From Candidatus Ornithospirochaeta stercoripullorum (GTDB taxonomy: Bacteria > Spirochaetota > Spirochaetia > Sphaerochaetales > Sphaerochaetaceae), in NCBI GenBank assembly GCA_017694595.1, contig JADIMT010000080.1, positions 1 through 60,527 of the forward strand: a DNA stretch of 60,527 nt, read 5' to 3'. The notes beneath the pieces were generated by a model. That model ran no database searches. It was given only the letters and a program-made list of their open reading frames with translations, and was not told where the DNA came from. This document shows positions 25,662 through 35,996 of this stretch, one piece after another. Position 1 is the first letter of the stretch, and every line of letters starts with the position of its first letter. The translations under genes were made by a program, and so were the position numbers.

Positions 25662-28600
25662 ATGAAATACCATTCGCCGCTTTCAGTGATTCTGATTTCC
25701 CTTGCAGTGCTGCTCGTATTTGCTGGTGTGGCATTGTTTGCTGTCTTCTCACTAGGCATGACTTCGCCTACGCTGATGATCACTGAGCGCTTGCTCTCTG
25801 AAATGGAGAGCATGGATTCTCCCATCTCTTTTTCCGTCGAATCTGCGGAGCGCTCATTCCGTGGAGGCTTTACGTTCAATGATGCTGAGATTGGCTACAA
25901 TGGGGAAATGATTGCACATTTGGAGAGCGTGCGTTTCCACATGGGAATCTGGGGGATGGTCCGGTATCTCTTCACTGGAAGCGGCAGGCTTGATATCGAA
26001 ATAGATGGAGGAGAGATCTCAGTGCCGCCTCTTGCTGTACCTGAAGGCGGTGGAGGGGAAGGCGGGGAATCTTCCATTCCATCATTCCTGACAGAGCATG
26101 ATATTTCTCTCCATGTCCATGATGTCTCATTCTCAGCTTTCTCATTTGAAGCTGATTCTCTTGAGTTCTCCGCGTATCTCGATTGGAGCGATTACGGCAT
26201 CCGTGTTGATATCAGCATGCCAGAGCTTCGCCGTGAAGACGGGAACAGCATGATTGTGGCACATGATATTGCTATGACAGCTACATGCAAAGAGAGGCTT
26301 TCATTCTCAGCATCTGTTTCATCAATAGAGATGGCAGGCGATGGGTACTCAATGCATCTTGACTCTCCTGTTATGAGAGGGGAGACATCGCTCTCTTTCG
26401 ATGATTATTCTGCACGTCTCTCTTTCTCTTCATTGTCAGGAAGTGCCGGAGATGTCTCTTTTGCTGTTGGCCGTTCCTCGCTGCGCGCGGATGAGATGGG
26501 CGCAGAGCTTGTGCTTCTTTCATCATCTCTCGATAGTGGAAGCTATCACGTTGAATTGGGCGAAGCTGACTTCTCTCTGTCGGAGAGCACATTCGAAGCT
26601 GCGCTGAATCAGATCAATGCAGATGATGGTGAGAGGGAGCTTGCGGATATCGAATTTGCTCTCTTTGAGTATGATATAAAGAACAGTTCATTCTCTTTCT
26701 CTGTCCCATCGCTGCTGTCTTCTGCATTCCTCTCTCCAGATGGTGGCTTTGTCATCAACGCTTCTCAGCTGCTTCTTGGTGGCAAGCTAGGAGATGAGAG
26801 CGATTTCACGTTCTCTGGCAATGTGAAAGCTGAAGCTGATGGTTCGCTGCTGAGCGGGACAGGGGGAATAATCTCTGCCTCCATGAAGACTCGTGGCACT
26901 GAGATTGAAAGTGCAGATGTCGAGATAACAGATTTGCATCTTCCTGGTATCGGAGAGAGCGCATCGGTTTTTGTAGATTATCATGGTGGTGTTTTCTCAC
27001 TTGACGCCAGCTATGGCGAATACGCGGAAATAAAAGGGAAGACAAGCGAAGATGGTCTAGCTGTCAGGGCATCTTACACATCCCTTCCGCTCTCACCATT
27101 CCTTCCGCTCGTTCGCGCATACATTCCAGTGCTTACTGCATATATACAGGATGAGACAGCTGTTACAGGAAGCTTCTCCGCAGATATCTCGAAAGATATG
27201 ACAGGTCCTGTCGATTTCTCCATCGCGTTTAGCGATATCGCATTCAACAATCTCTCATTCTCGCTTGCTGCTTCTGGCACTGCGATGTTCAATGAAGATG
27301 ATGTCGATATCGAGAACATCTCCCTGATAACCGATTGGGTAAGAGCTTCATATACAGGCAGAATCAGCTATCGGACAAGGCTCCCTGAAGGTCGCTTCGC
27401 GCTCTCGATGACGGATTCTGGCTATGAGCTTTTCGTTGCAGAGCTTGAGCTAGAGAGCGAGGAAGAGTATGTCTTCTCAGCAGAAATCCCGTATTTCTCT
27501 TCCAGCTATCTCCGTGGCAGTGTCAACTGGTCAGATGAAGATGTGATCGGCTCGGAAGCAACGCTGAAGATGGGTGATTATTACTATCCATTTGCACTGA
27601 CAGTGGACTTCAAGGAGAATCTCATCTTAATCGAGAACGAGAGGCTCCACGCGAGAGTGCTGTTAGGGGAGAACATCGAGGGAGAGCTTGTCATGGATCG
27701 GTTCCTGCTGCCTGTTTTCAGGGAAGGACTTGCGCAGTCATATCTCGATGGAATGGTTGAGGCATCATTCTCTTTCACAGAGCAGAAGCTCTCGATAGAT
27801 AGCGATGGCTTCACTCTCGGCTCGATTGGTATTCTGCCAGGTACTCCTGATCTCACATTCTCCATCACTGGAGATAATGACTCGCTCTCTCTTCATGATC
27901 TTTCCATCAGTTCCGATGTTTTCAGTGAGCTTGTAGGCAATATTGAAATCGGTTATTCATCTCCATCAATTGCCATGTATCTGTCATCCAGCAGCGGTGA
28001 GGCTCTGATGCTGTCCATCCTCCGTTCGTCGGATGGCATGTTCTCTGGGCTTTTGCGTGCAGGTGATTTCAATCTCGGCAGAGTTGGAATCGATGGAATG
28101 ATTGGGGATATAAACTTGACAGCGCGTGCTGGAAGCTGGGAAGCTCTATCGTTCAGCGGCAGCATCAGATCATTCTCTTCCGATATGATCAACAATCCTG
28201 CATCGCTTCTCGCAAATCTATATATCGACAGAGATGAGATAGTCCTAAGTTCACTCTCATATACTACAGATAATCTCTCATTGCGTTCCGATAGCTCCAG
28301 ATACTCATCTTCGGCAGGTCTGTTTGAAGCTGACTTCGCGCTTTCTGCCAGCATCAGCCGTGCGGATGGTCCTCTTCCTGTCGAGGCATCCGCAAATGTG
28401 AGCGTCGAGCTTCCTGCAGGTGAGAATCTTTCAGATGCCATCTCCACAGCTATTGGCAGCAGACTTGTTGGGACAAGAGCCAGGATCGATACAGGCAAGA
28501 TCAACCTTGGCAATCTGATGAGCATAGATGAGCGCTCGCTTGAGCTTGTTTACACTGAATCAGGGCTGAGCATTTCCGGAAGCCTTGCTGAAGGATATGT

Positions 28601-30206
28601 GCAGAGTGACGGGAAATACTCTTTCAAAGTGGATCTGCAACCTGTTGCGCTCTTCTCTGTCGATGGCGGATTAGGGGATGGAGCAATACGCTTCACGATT
28701 GACAGCTTTGAGATAAGCGTTGCTGACCTCTTCCTCACTCCTTCAATCTCATTCCTCTCTCCATCGCTGGCTAGGGGGGAGATCACAGCAAGGCAGGAAA
28801 GCACTGGTTGGAATCTGTTTGGCTATCTCATGGCTGATGAAGTCTCTTTTGATGTCTTCTGGATGCCGAATGAGAGAGTCATACTCCATAATCCGTATTT
28901 CCTCGTATGGGACAGTTCCTTCACCTCCATTGTCGATGACTGCACTGTATTGAATATGCAAACTTATGAAAGGATTCCTGGACGTGTTGGTCTGACGATA
29001 AATCTGGGAAGATCTCTTTCGATGGATGAATGGCGCGTCGATGTCTATGCTGATGATGATAACTGGATCGGCATCAGACTGCCTCTCACATCTTCTAATA
29101 TCGATATATGGGGAGATGTGATCGGAACACTCCACGTTGGACAGGGCAGTGATGGGGTTCTCTATCTCAATGGCGATTTGCACGCACGTGATCTGACTAT
29201 GTCAATCGGAATGGAGCCGATGCCAGAGTGGATGACAAGTGAGGCTGCTTCTTCAGCCACGGCTGCGACGACAGCTGACCTGAATCTTCTGCTGACTGAG
29301 AACGTCAAGTTCCTCTTCCCGCTCACAGGCGATCCTATCCTCCGCGCAGATCTTGCAGAAAACCAGAATCTCCGTGTCAGGGTTGATGACAAGGGCAATC
29401 TGGATGTCTCTGGTTCTCTCGATATACGTTCAGGAGAGATTTTCTATTTCCAGAAGAACTTCTATATCACTGAAGGAAACATCAGCTTTGCACGCGATCC
29501 ACTTGAAGCTTCATCGTTCAATCCAGTGCTTAACCTCAGGGCAAGGCTTAGGGATTTCGATGCAGATGGCAATAGCGTTGATATCTTCCTCGTTCTTCGA
29601 GACTCGACTCTCGATAACATCAGCCCGACATTCGAAAGCTCTCCGTCCAAGCCGCTTTCCGAGATCATGCAGATACTTGGACAGTCGATTCTGCCGACTT
29701 CCATCTATGGTGACATCACAGTCGGTTCGATGGTTTCGCTTGTCTCTGCCTCTGTCGATATCCTCTCCAGAATTGGCATCATCAGCTCTTCCAGGGAGGA
29801 TACCCTTGAGCAGTCGATTCGTTCATCGCTATCGCTCGATACGTTCTCGCTCCATACGAATATCATTGAGAACCTGCTTCTTGACACAGTCTCATATGCT
29901 TCATCGAATATCGATACGGAGCTCTCTCCGATGGCAAGGTATCTCGACGGGACAACACTTTACCTTGGCAAGTACATCTCTCCGGAGCTGTATCTGGAAG
30001 GCATGGTGCATCTCGATGCTGAGAATAATATTACAGAGAACAGACATACATTCCTTGCAGATGATCTCAATCTCGATATAGAGATCTCCTTGGAATGGAA
30101 TAATCCTCTGGCTGTATTCACTATCTTCACACGTCCTCAGAATGTCACTTTCTACGATCTCTTCGATTCATTTGGCTTTGGTTTTTCGAAGAGAATAGTC
30201 TGGTGA
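25662..30206 (+). CDS. tamB: TamB-like translocation and assembly module protein
   Basis: The 1514-residue protein has one N-terminal membrane anchor (about residues 7-31), a very long beta-rich region without Cys-rich or enzyme motifs, and a C-terminal DUF490/TamB domain. The latter contains LDVSGSLDIRSGEIFYFQKN, FYITEGNISFARD and LSEIMQILGQSILP. TamB proteins form a hydrophobic groove bridging inner and outer membranes and help outer-membrane proteins or lipids move. It lies directly before the BamA-type gene, an order also known in Borrelia, where the two proteins interact. The ATG lacks a ribosome site and lies close to a TATAAT. It ends with a Trp residue. Confidence 0.88.
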   Translation: MKYHSPLSVILISLAVLLVFAGVALFAVFSLGMTSPTLMITERLLSEMESMDSPISFSVESAERSFRGGFTFNDAEIGYNGEMIAHLESVRFHMGIWGMVRYLFTGSGRLDIEIDGGEISVPPLAVPEGGGGEGGESSIPSFLTEHDISLHVHDVSFSAFSFEADSLEFSAYLDWSDYGIRVDISMPELRREDGNSMIVAHDIAMTATCKERLSFSASVSSIEMAGDGYSMHLDSPVMRGETSLSFDDYSARLSFSSLSGSAGDVSFAVGRSSLRADEMGAELVLLSSSLDSGSYHVELGEADFSLSESTFEAALNQINADDGERELADIEFALFEYDIKNSSFSFSVPSLLSSAFLSPDGGFVINASQLLLGGKLGDESDFTFSGNVKAEADGSLLSGTGGIISASMKTRGTEIESADVEITDLHLPGIGESASVFVDYHGGVFSLDASYGEYAEIKGKTSEDGLAVRASYTSLPLSPFLPLVRAYIPVLTAYIQDETAVTGSFSADISKDMTGPVDFSIAFSDIAFNNLSFSLAASGTAMFNEDDVDIENISLITDWVRASYTGRISYRTRLPEGRFALSMTDSGYELFVAELELESEEEYVFSAEIPYFSSSYLRGSVNWSDEDVIGSEATLKMGDYYYPFALTVDFKENLILIENERLHARVLLGENIEGELVMDRFLLPVFREGLAQSYLDGMVEASFSFTEQKLSIDSDGFTLGSIGILPGTPDLTFSITGDNDSLSLHDLSISSDVFSELVGNIEIGYSSPSIAMYLSSSSGEALMLSILRSSDGMFSGLLRAGDFNLGRVGIDGMIGDINLTARAGSWEALSFSGSIRSFSSDMINNPASLLANLYIDRDEIVLSSLSYTTDNLSLRSDSSRYSSSAGLFEADFALSASISRADGPLPVEASANVSVELPAGENLSDAISTAIGSRLVGTRARIDTGKINLGNLMSIDERSLELVYTESGLSISGSLAEGYVQSDGKYSFKVDLQPVALFSVDGGLGDGAIRFTIDSFEISVADLFLTPSISFLSPSLARGEITARQESTGWNLFGYLMADEVSFDVFWMPNERVILHNPYFLVWDSSFTSIVDDCTVLNMQTYERIPGRVGLTINLGRSLSMDEWRVDVYADDDNWIGIRLPLTSSNIDIWGDVIGTLHVGQGSDGVLYLNGDLHARDLTMSIGMEPMPEWMTSEAASSATAATTADLNLLLTENVKFLFPLTGDPILRADLAENQNLRVRVDDKGNLDVSGSLDIRSGEIFYFQKNFYITEGNISFARDPLEASSFNPVLNLRARLRDFDADGNSVDIFLVLRDSTLDNISPTFESSPSKPLSEIMQILGQSILPTSIYGDITVGSMVSLVSASVDILSRIGIISSSREDTLEQSIRSSLSLDTFSLHTNIIENLLLDTVSYASSNIDTELSPMARYLDGTTLYLGKYISPELYLEGMVHLDAENNITENRHTFLADDLNLDIEISLEWNNPLAVFTIFTRPQNVTFYDLFDSFGFGFSKRIVW

Positions 30207-30298
30207 AGATGTTTGTTTTGTGAAGCCGCGTTTATAAGAGACTTTGCATATAGATGGAAATTGACCAATCTGCTAGTATTCACGCAGGAGATATGCCC

Positions 30299-32833
30299 AT
30301 GAAAATCACAGCGAGGAAGATTCTTCTCGTTTTAACTATACTGGTTTTATCTGCAGCAGCGCTTTTCGCCTCCGATGATGATGGAGTCTGGTGGGATGGC
30401 ATGAATATGACAACCTTCCGCTATAAAGGGCTTATGAATGTCAGCGAGAGGAGCGTGGATTCACTTCTTTCACCATATCTTGGACAGCCATTCTCGGATG
30501 CTGTTTTCTCTGAGATCATCAGTACGCTATATGCTGAACCTTGGCTCAATTACGTCTCTGCAGAGGCCTTGAGGGAAGGTGATGATGGGCATTTGGTCAT
30601 AGAGTTGACGTTCAGCGAGAATCCGATGGTCTCATCAGTGACAGTGGAGGGTGAGAGAAGAATTGGAGAGAATCCGCTTCTCCGTTCCCAGTCCATTGCC
30701 AAGAATGTCTTCTTCACGCCTTCAATGCTCTCGGTGAATGCAGATGCAATTCGCTCATACTACCTCGAGAGAGGCTACAGGGATGCCACTGTCACAGCTA
30801 GCTACAGCGAGGATGAGAGCACGAATACTGTCAGCGTTCTTTTCACTGTCAGCGAAGGCAAGCAGTACAAGGTTCGTGACATCCTCTTTTCAGGAATCTC
30901 CGGCCTGACAGCAAAGGATCTGACAGGCGTGATGACCCAGAAGAAGAGATCATTCTTCAATGCTGGAAATTTGATCATGACCAACATAGAGCCAGATAAA
31001 AGCGCTATCATCGCGCTCTATGGCGCCAAGGGCTATCCCGATGCCTCTGTCGTGAGCGTCGATGTCGTCTCCACAGGAGAAGAGGATGAGAATGTCATCT
31101 ATGTAAATCTTGAGTATACGATCTCAGAAGGGGATAGGTGGACAATCGGCACTGTGGCATTCAGCGGCAATGAAGTCTTCTCGAATGAGTCTATTGCAAG
31201 CCTGATCAATGTCGATACGGGGGATGCGTACAATGCTGAAGATATAGCTGCTATGCAGAATGCTATCAGTTCCCTCTATTATGACAACGGCTATATCCGC
31301 TCGCAGGTCATCTTCACGCCGCTTCGCGATGAGAGCACGCATACAATCAGCTACGATATACAGATATCGGAGGGTGAGCAGTCAGTTGTAGAGGATATCA
31401 TAATAACTGGACTGACAAAGACAAGGCCATATGTTCTCGAGCGTGAGATCACGCTCCATGTCGGCGATGTTTTCTCCCGTTCCGCACTGATACGAAGCCA
31501 GCAGAACATGATGAATACTGGACTTTTGTCGACAGTCAGGGCGGATCTCCTCTATGGAGAGACAGAGAATGGCGTCATCATTGAATTCACAGTGGAGGAA
31601 GGAAACCAGATGGAGCTTCAGTTCGGAGCCACATTCGGCGGTACTGTCGATGGGTTTCCCATTTCAGGCTTTCTCCAGTGGGCTAACAGAAATCTGGCAG
31701 GAACTGGTCGTGATCTCGCCATCTCCACGACATTATCTCCCGATACACAGTCTGTTTCTCTTTCACTCTCTGATGATTGGGTGGGGGACAGAAGATGGGC
31801 AAACTCCATCTCTCTCTCATTTGAGAGAAGCTATCGGGACAACACGCTGATGAAGAATCCGAACTCCGAGATGTTCGACGGAAGGGATGAGAACAAGGAG
31901 ACATTCCCTCTCGGTTACAACAGTGCAGATGAGTGGTATGCTACTGACAATCCTCTCTATCCATCGGATGCATATCTCATGGCTTATGATTACTACAGGA
32001 TCGCTCTTGGCTATACTACTGGATACACATTTGCTTTTGATCCCGGTTCGCTGACGCTCAGCGCAGGTATCTCAATAGGTATAAACCATGCTGTCTTCGA
32101 TGACTCCATGTATACGCCATATGAGGAGCTGATCTGGAAGTATCATCAGGATTGGCAGTGGTCCAACAGACTCACGCTCTCTGTCACATGGGATGGAAGG
32201 GACTTGAGGCAGAACACGACACGTGGCTATGTGCTCAGCGCATCATATACATATGCTGGCGGTATCCTGATGGGGCTTTCCAACTACAACAGGCTTTCGC
32301 TTTCGGGCTCTGTCTACCATTCGCTCTTCACTTACCGCGATGAGGAGGAGAGGCCATATAGCTTAGTTCTTTCCTATACAGGTTCTGTCTCCTTCATGTT
32401 CGATCAGTTCTGGGGCAAAGATGGAAAGTGGGGCTGGTATAACGCAAAGGAAGGCGCGACACGCTACGAGATGCTCTACATCGATGGAATGAACATCGGA
32501 AGAGGATTCGATGTCATCTACGACAAAGCATTCCTCTGGCATAATCAGATTGATCTGACTTATCCGATAGTCTATCAGATGGTCGCAGTTGAGGGCTTCG
32601 CATCTGCTACAGGCGTGACAGATGATATTTCCGATCTCTCTTCGTTCTGGAACATTGACTGGTATTTCGCTGCAGGCGTTGGACTGAAGATGCAGATTCC
32701 AGGATTCCCTCTCGGCCTTTACCTAGTTGAAAACTGGACATGGGACCAGCACAGGGGCTTTAGATGGGACTCTACAGGTATAGGCAATTCCGGCCTTAAG
32801 CTTGTACTTGCTATCACGACATCATATTATTGA
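30299..32833 (+). CDS. bamA: BamA-type outer-membrane assembly protein
   Basis: The 844-residue protein has a signal peptide (to about residue 23, ALFAS), about five POTRA domains (about residues 35-420) and a C-terminal surface-antigen barrel. POTRA features include YLERGYRDATVTASY, LYGAKGYPDASV and LYYDNGYIRSQV. The barrel starts near MELQFGATFGG. BamA folds outer-membrane proteins. It ends KLVLAITTSYY, with a C-terminal aromatic residue. ATG 30299 has AGGAG eight bases upstream. A TamA role is an alternative, but five POTRAs favour BamA. mutS begins four bases after its stop. Confidence 0.88.
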   Translation: MKITARKILLVLTILVLSAAALFASDDDGVWWDGMNMTTFRYKGLMNVSERSVDSLLSPYLGQPFSDAVFSEIISTLYAEPWLNYVSAEALREGDDGHLVIELTFSENPMVSSVTVEGERRIGENPLLRSQSIAKNVFFTPSMLSVNADAIRSYYLERGYRDATVTASYSEDESTNTVSVLFTVSEGKQYKVRDILFSGISGLTAKDLTGVMTQKKRSFFNAGNLIMTNIEPDKSAIIALYGAKGYPDASVVSVDVVSTGEEDENVIYVNLEYTISEGDRWTIGTVAFSGNEVFSNESIASLINVDTGDAYNAEDIAAMQNAISSLYYDNGYIRSQVIFTPLRDESTHTISYDIQISEGEQSVVEDIIITGLTKTRPYVLEREITLHVGDVFSRSALIRSQQNMMNTGLLSTVRADLLYGETENGVIIEFTVEEGNQMELQFGATFGGTVDGFPISGFLQWANRNLAGTGRDLAISTTLSPDTQSVSLSLSDDWVGDRRWANSISLSFERSYRDNTLMKNPNSEMFDGRDENKETFPLGYNSADEWYATDNPLYPSDAYLMAYDYYRIALGYTTGYTFAFDPGSLTLSAGISIGINHAVFDDSMYTPYEELIWKYHQDWQWSNRLTLSVTWDGRDLRQNTTRGYVLSASYTYAGGILMGLSNYNRLSLSGSVYHSLFTYRDEEERPYSLVLSYTGSVSFMFDQFWGKDGKWGWYNAKEGATRYEMLYIDGMNIGRGFDVIYDKAFLWHNQIDLTYPIVYQMVAVEGFASATGVTDDISDLSSFWNIDWYFAAGVGLKMQIPGFPLGLYLVENWTWDQHRGFRWDSTGIGNSGLKLVLAITTSYY

Positions 32834-32837
32834 TACG

Positions 32838-35414
32838 ATGGAAAAGAATGATAACCTGACGCCGATGATGCGTCAGTATTGGGAAATAAAGGAAAAGCAT
32901 CAGGATATGGTGCTTTTCTTCCGTCTTGGAGATTTCTATGAGATGTTCGGCTCCGATGCTGAGGAGGTCTCCAAGCTCCTTAATCTCACGCTTACTCACA
33001 GAGGCAAAGAGCGCATGTGCGGTATTCCATACCATGCAGCGAGAAATTACCTCAAGAGGCTTCTCGATGCTGGAAAGAAGGTCGCAATCTGCGAACAGCT
33101 TTCACTTCCTGAAAGCTCAAAGGAGCTTGCGAAGCGAAGCGTGACGGAAATCTACACTCCAGCCACTGTTGTCGATGACGAGTATCTTGATTCCCTTTCA
33201 TCATCATACGTGCTTTCACTCGATCTGAATAGCAAGGGCATATATGCTTCTTGGGCTGATATCTCAACTGGAATATTCCGTGTCCGTGTACTTCCAACTG
33301 AGCGCGAGTTCCTGTCCCTGGAAGCCCTGATAGAATCCATACAGCCGAAGGAGATTGTCGTCTCCGATGATTTGTACTTCACCGAGAAGCCATTCAGGGC
33401 CGTTCTCGACAGATCCGGTGCGATTGTCACAAAGCTGCCAGCTTGGTATTTCTCCGTGAGGGAAGGGCGGAGGGAGGCTGAGAAACAGTTCCCGGCCTCA
33501 TCGCTCGCTCTCTTTGGAATCGCGGAGAAAGATCCTCTTCTCTCTCCAATAGGGGCATTGCTGAAGTACATCAATGATAATGTCAAATCTGAGATGCCGC
33601 AGCTTAGGGCGATAGAGAGAATAGAGGATGATACATATCTTCTTCTCGACAGTGCAGCTGTAAGGAACCTTGAGCTCATCGCATCGCTTGTGAGTGGCAG
33701 GACGGAGGGCTCTCTCTTCGCAGCTATCAACAGGACAAAGACGGCCTCCGGTGGACGTTTCCTGAAGGATGCCATACTCCATCCTCTGCGTGACAAGGAA
33801 AAGATAGATAAGCGTCTCAGTCATGTTGATTTTTTCTACAACGACAAAGCTGAGATGGAGAGGGTACGGGAGCAGCTTTCGCTCTCTTCGGATCTGGAGC
33901 GCCTCAGTGCCAGGGCTTCGATGCGTAAGCTCACTCCACGCGATTTCATCGCTATCGCAGATTCAGTCACCGCATTCTTCTCAATCATAAGCGGAAGGGA
34001 AGAGTACTTGCATGATGTGGATGATTTCTCATCTTCGTTCGAGGCCCTTATTGATTTCTCAGCAGATGTGCTTAGAGCTATTAACAGGGAGTGCACAAAT
34101 GTACAGAATGAAGGAACTGTAATTCTCACAGGATTCGATGATGCACTCGACAGCGCAAGATCTTATCTTACTGATGGTGAGAAGCTCCTTGCTGAGTATA
34201 TGGAGAGGATAAAGAACGAGACAGGAATACAGAATATGAAGCTGGGGTCGAACAGGATCATCGGCTCGTATTTTGAAGTCTCGAAATCACAGGTCAGCAA
34301 AGTTCCTGAAAGCTTCATCAGACGGCAGACGCTGGTTGGCGGTGAACGTTTCACGACTGCAGAGCTAGATGCGATGAAGGAGAAGCTTGTAAGTGCGCAA
34401 AGCGAGGCTGCGGAGCGTGAGAAAGCTGTCTACTCATCATTCCTCGACAAAGCGTCAGAGCTTTCCGCTTCCATCGATAGCATGGGTAAAGTCCTTTCCT
34501 CTCTCGATTACTACTCATCTCTCGCGTTTCTCGCTCATGAAAGAGGATATGCAAAGCCTGAGATCATCGAAGAAGGGGAGCTGGAGATTGTAAACGGCAG
34601 GCATCCCGTAGTGGAAGCGTATGCTGGACGTGAGAATTATACAGCCAACTCCTTCTCATCCTCTCCGTCGCGCTTTGCTTTGATCACCGGTCCGAATATG
34701 GCGGGAAAGAGCACTTATCTGAGGGAAATCGCCATCATAACGCTGATGGCGCACATGGGGTCGTTTGTCCCCGCTGACAGCGCTATTGTTCCAGTGACAG
34801 ATAAGATCTACTGCCGTGTCGGTGCCTCTGATAACCTTGCCAGAGGCGAATCCACGTTCCTTGTTGAAATGGCTGAGACCGCGGCAATACTCAGAGGAGC
34901 GACGCGCCGCTCTCTTGTCATCATGGATGAGATTGGCAGGGGCACATCAACTCAGGATGGCATGTCGATAGCATATGCTGTGATGGCGTATCTCAGGACG
35001 CTCGGAGCGATAACGCTTTTCGCTACGCATTACCATGAGCTGACGATGCTCGACACATCAGGCATGCAGCTCTTGCATATGTCAGTGCTGGAAGAGAAGA
35101 ATACGATCACATTCCTTCGCAAGGCGGAGCCGGGGGCTGCTGCATCCTCTTATGGTATACATGTAGCTAAGCTGGCAGGTGTTCCCAGGGAAGTCATAAA
35201 GGAAGCCGTTTCATTCCAGAAGAAGCATTTTGCAGATTATTCTTTCAATTCCGATCAGGGGGATCTCTTCATTGACAGCAGCGGAGTAGAGAAAGAGAGC
35301 CTTGAGAAGGAGATTATCGAGGAGCTCGATGCTTTCGATACTGATTCTTCGACACCGCTTGAAGCTTTGATGTTCCTCTCACAGCTTAAGCAGAAACTGG
35401 AAGGTACTTGTTGA
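32838..35414 (+). CDS. mutS: DNA mismatch repair protein MutS
   Basis: MutS recognises mismatches and starts repair. The 858-residue product has the mismatch-binding FFRLGDFYEMFGSDA near the N terminus with the conserved Phe-x-Glu, a connector and lever region, the ATPase Walker A GPNMAGKSTYLRE and Walker B VIMDEIGRGTSTQDG, and a C-terminal helical tail. No ribosome site is seen; the start lies four bases after bamA, so it depends on coupling. Its stop is overlapped by the -35 of the rimP promoter. mutL is not in the window. Confidence 0.97.
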   Translation: MEKNDNLTPMMRQYWEIKEKHQDMVLFFRLGDFYEMFGSDAEEVSKLLNLTLTHRGKERMCGIPYHAARNYLKRLLDAGKKVAICEQLSLPESSKELAKRSVTEIYTPATVVDDEYLDSLSSSYVLSLDLNSKGIYASWADISTGIFRVRVLPTEREFLSLEALIESIQPKEIVVSDDLYFTEKPFRAVLDRSGAIVTKLPAWYFSVREGRREAEKQFPASSLALFGIAEKDPLLSPIGALLKYINDNVKSEMPQLRAIERIEDDTYLLLDSAAVRNLELIASLVSGRTEGSLFAAINRTKTASGGRFLKDAILHPLRDKEKIDKRLSHVDFFYNDKAEMERVREQLSLSSDLERLSARASMRKLTPRDFIAIADSVTAFFSIISGREEYLHDVDDFSSSFEALIDFSADVLRAINRECTNVQNEGTVILTGFDDALDSARSYLTDGEKLLAEYMERIKNETGIQNMKLGSNRIIGSYFEVSKSQVSKVPESFIRRQTLVGGERFTTAELDAMKEKLVSAQSEAAEREKAVYSSFLDKASELSASIDSMGKVLSSLDYYSSLAFLAHERGYAKPEIIEEGELEIVNGRHPVVEAYAGRENYTANSFSSSPSRFALITGPNMAGKSTYLREIAIITLMAHMGSFVPADSAIVPVTDKIYCRVGASDNLARGESTFLVEMAETAAILRGATRRSLVIMDEIGRGTSTQDGMSIAYAVMAYLRTLGAITLFATHYHELTMLDTSGMQLLHMSVLEEKNTITFLRKAEPGAAASSYGIHVAKLAGVPREVIKEAVSFQKKHFADYSFNSDQGDLFIDSSGVEKESLEKEIIEELDAFDTDSSTPLEALMFLSQLKQKLEGTC

Positions 35415-35439
35415 CATCTGCAAAGCTTTCTGGTATAAG
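35411..35439 (+). promoter_or_regulatory. Strong promoter of the rimP-nusA-infB operon
   Basis: A perfect TTGACA and TATAAG are 17 bases apart. The -35 overlaps the mutS stop codon. The predicted start near 35446 gives a leader of about 62 bases that contains a hairpin. Confidence 0.65.
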
Positions 35440-35465
35440 GACTACAGTTTCATTTAAAGTGATTT

Positions 35466-35494
35466 AAAGGGACCGGCTAGGGTCCCTTTATTCA
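35466..35494 (+). terminator. Leader hairpin before rimP, possible attenuator
   Basis: AAAGGGACC and GGTCCCTTT form a perfect 9-bp stem with a six-base loop, followed by ATTCAT. The hairpin lies between the promoter and rimP. It could end transcription early or sequester nothing more than the leader; the U-run is weak. Confidence 0.5.
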
Positions 35495-35507
35495 TGAATG
35501 GAGGAAT

Positions 35508-35993
35508 ATGCTGACAAGTGACGCTGCAGAGAGCACATTATACAGCCAGATAAGTTCTCTTCTGGACGGATTGGGGCTTAAGACTGTCGAAGCTCAGGAC
35601 ACAGTCCATCAGGGAACACACTCAATGAGAGTTGTTGTGTACAGAAATGACAGAGAAGTGAACACGGACGATCTCTCTCAAGCGTATAACATCATCTATC
35701 CGCGCTATAGCGTTATATTCTCAGACAGGGATCTGGAGCTTGAGGTTTCCTCTCCTGGACTGCAGAGAAGCTTCAAGGATACTGTTGAGTTCAGCATTTT
35801 CACCGGTAAGCTTGTAAGAGTATATGTCAATTCGTTCTCTTCATATGTTACGGGAACGATTGCAAGCTCCGATGAGAGCTCTGTGACGCTTACAGGCTGT
35901 AACATCGAAGATAAGGGAGAGGAACGGGAAAGCCTTACTGTTCCTTTCAGTGATATAGCAAAGGCAAAGCTGGAGTACAGATGGGAGGCATAA
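35508..35993 (+). CDS. rimP: Ribosome maturation factor RimP
   Basis: RimP helps mature the 30S subunit. The 161-residue product has the family pattern with LEVSSPGLQRSFKD in the middle and an Sm-like C-terminal domain containing FTGKLVRVYV. GGAGG lies just before the ATG. It is the first gene of the rimP-nusA-infB-rbfA-truB-ribF-rpsO operon, and nusA starts three bases after its stop. Confidence 0.95.
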   Translation: MLTSDAAESTLYSQISSLLDGLGLKTVEAQDTVHQGTHSMRVVVYRNDREVNTDDLSQAYNIIYPRYSVIFSDRDLELEVSSPGLQRSFKDTVEFSIFTGKLVRVYVNSFSSYVTGTIASSDESSVTLTGCNIEDKGEERESLTVPFSDIAKAKLEYRWEA

Positions 35994-35996
35994 GAC

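Noticed and set aside
29353-30081. Open frame of 242 codons inside tamB, +2 frame
   Set aside because: Ser/Arg-rich shadow of the tamB coding frame with no start signals.
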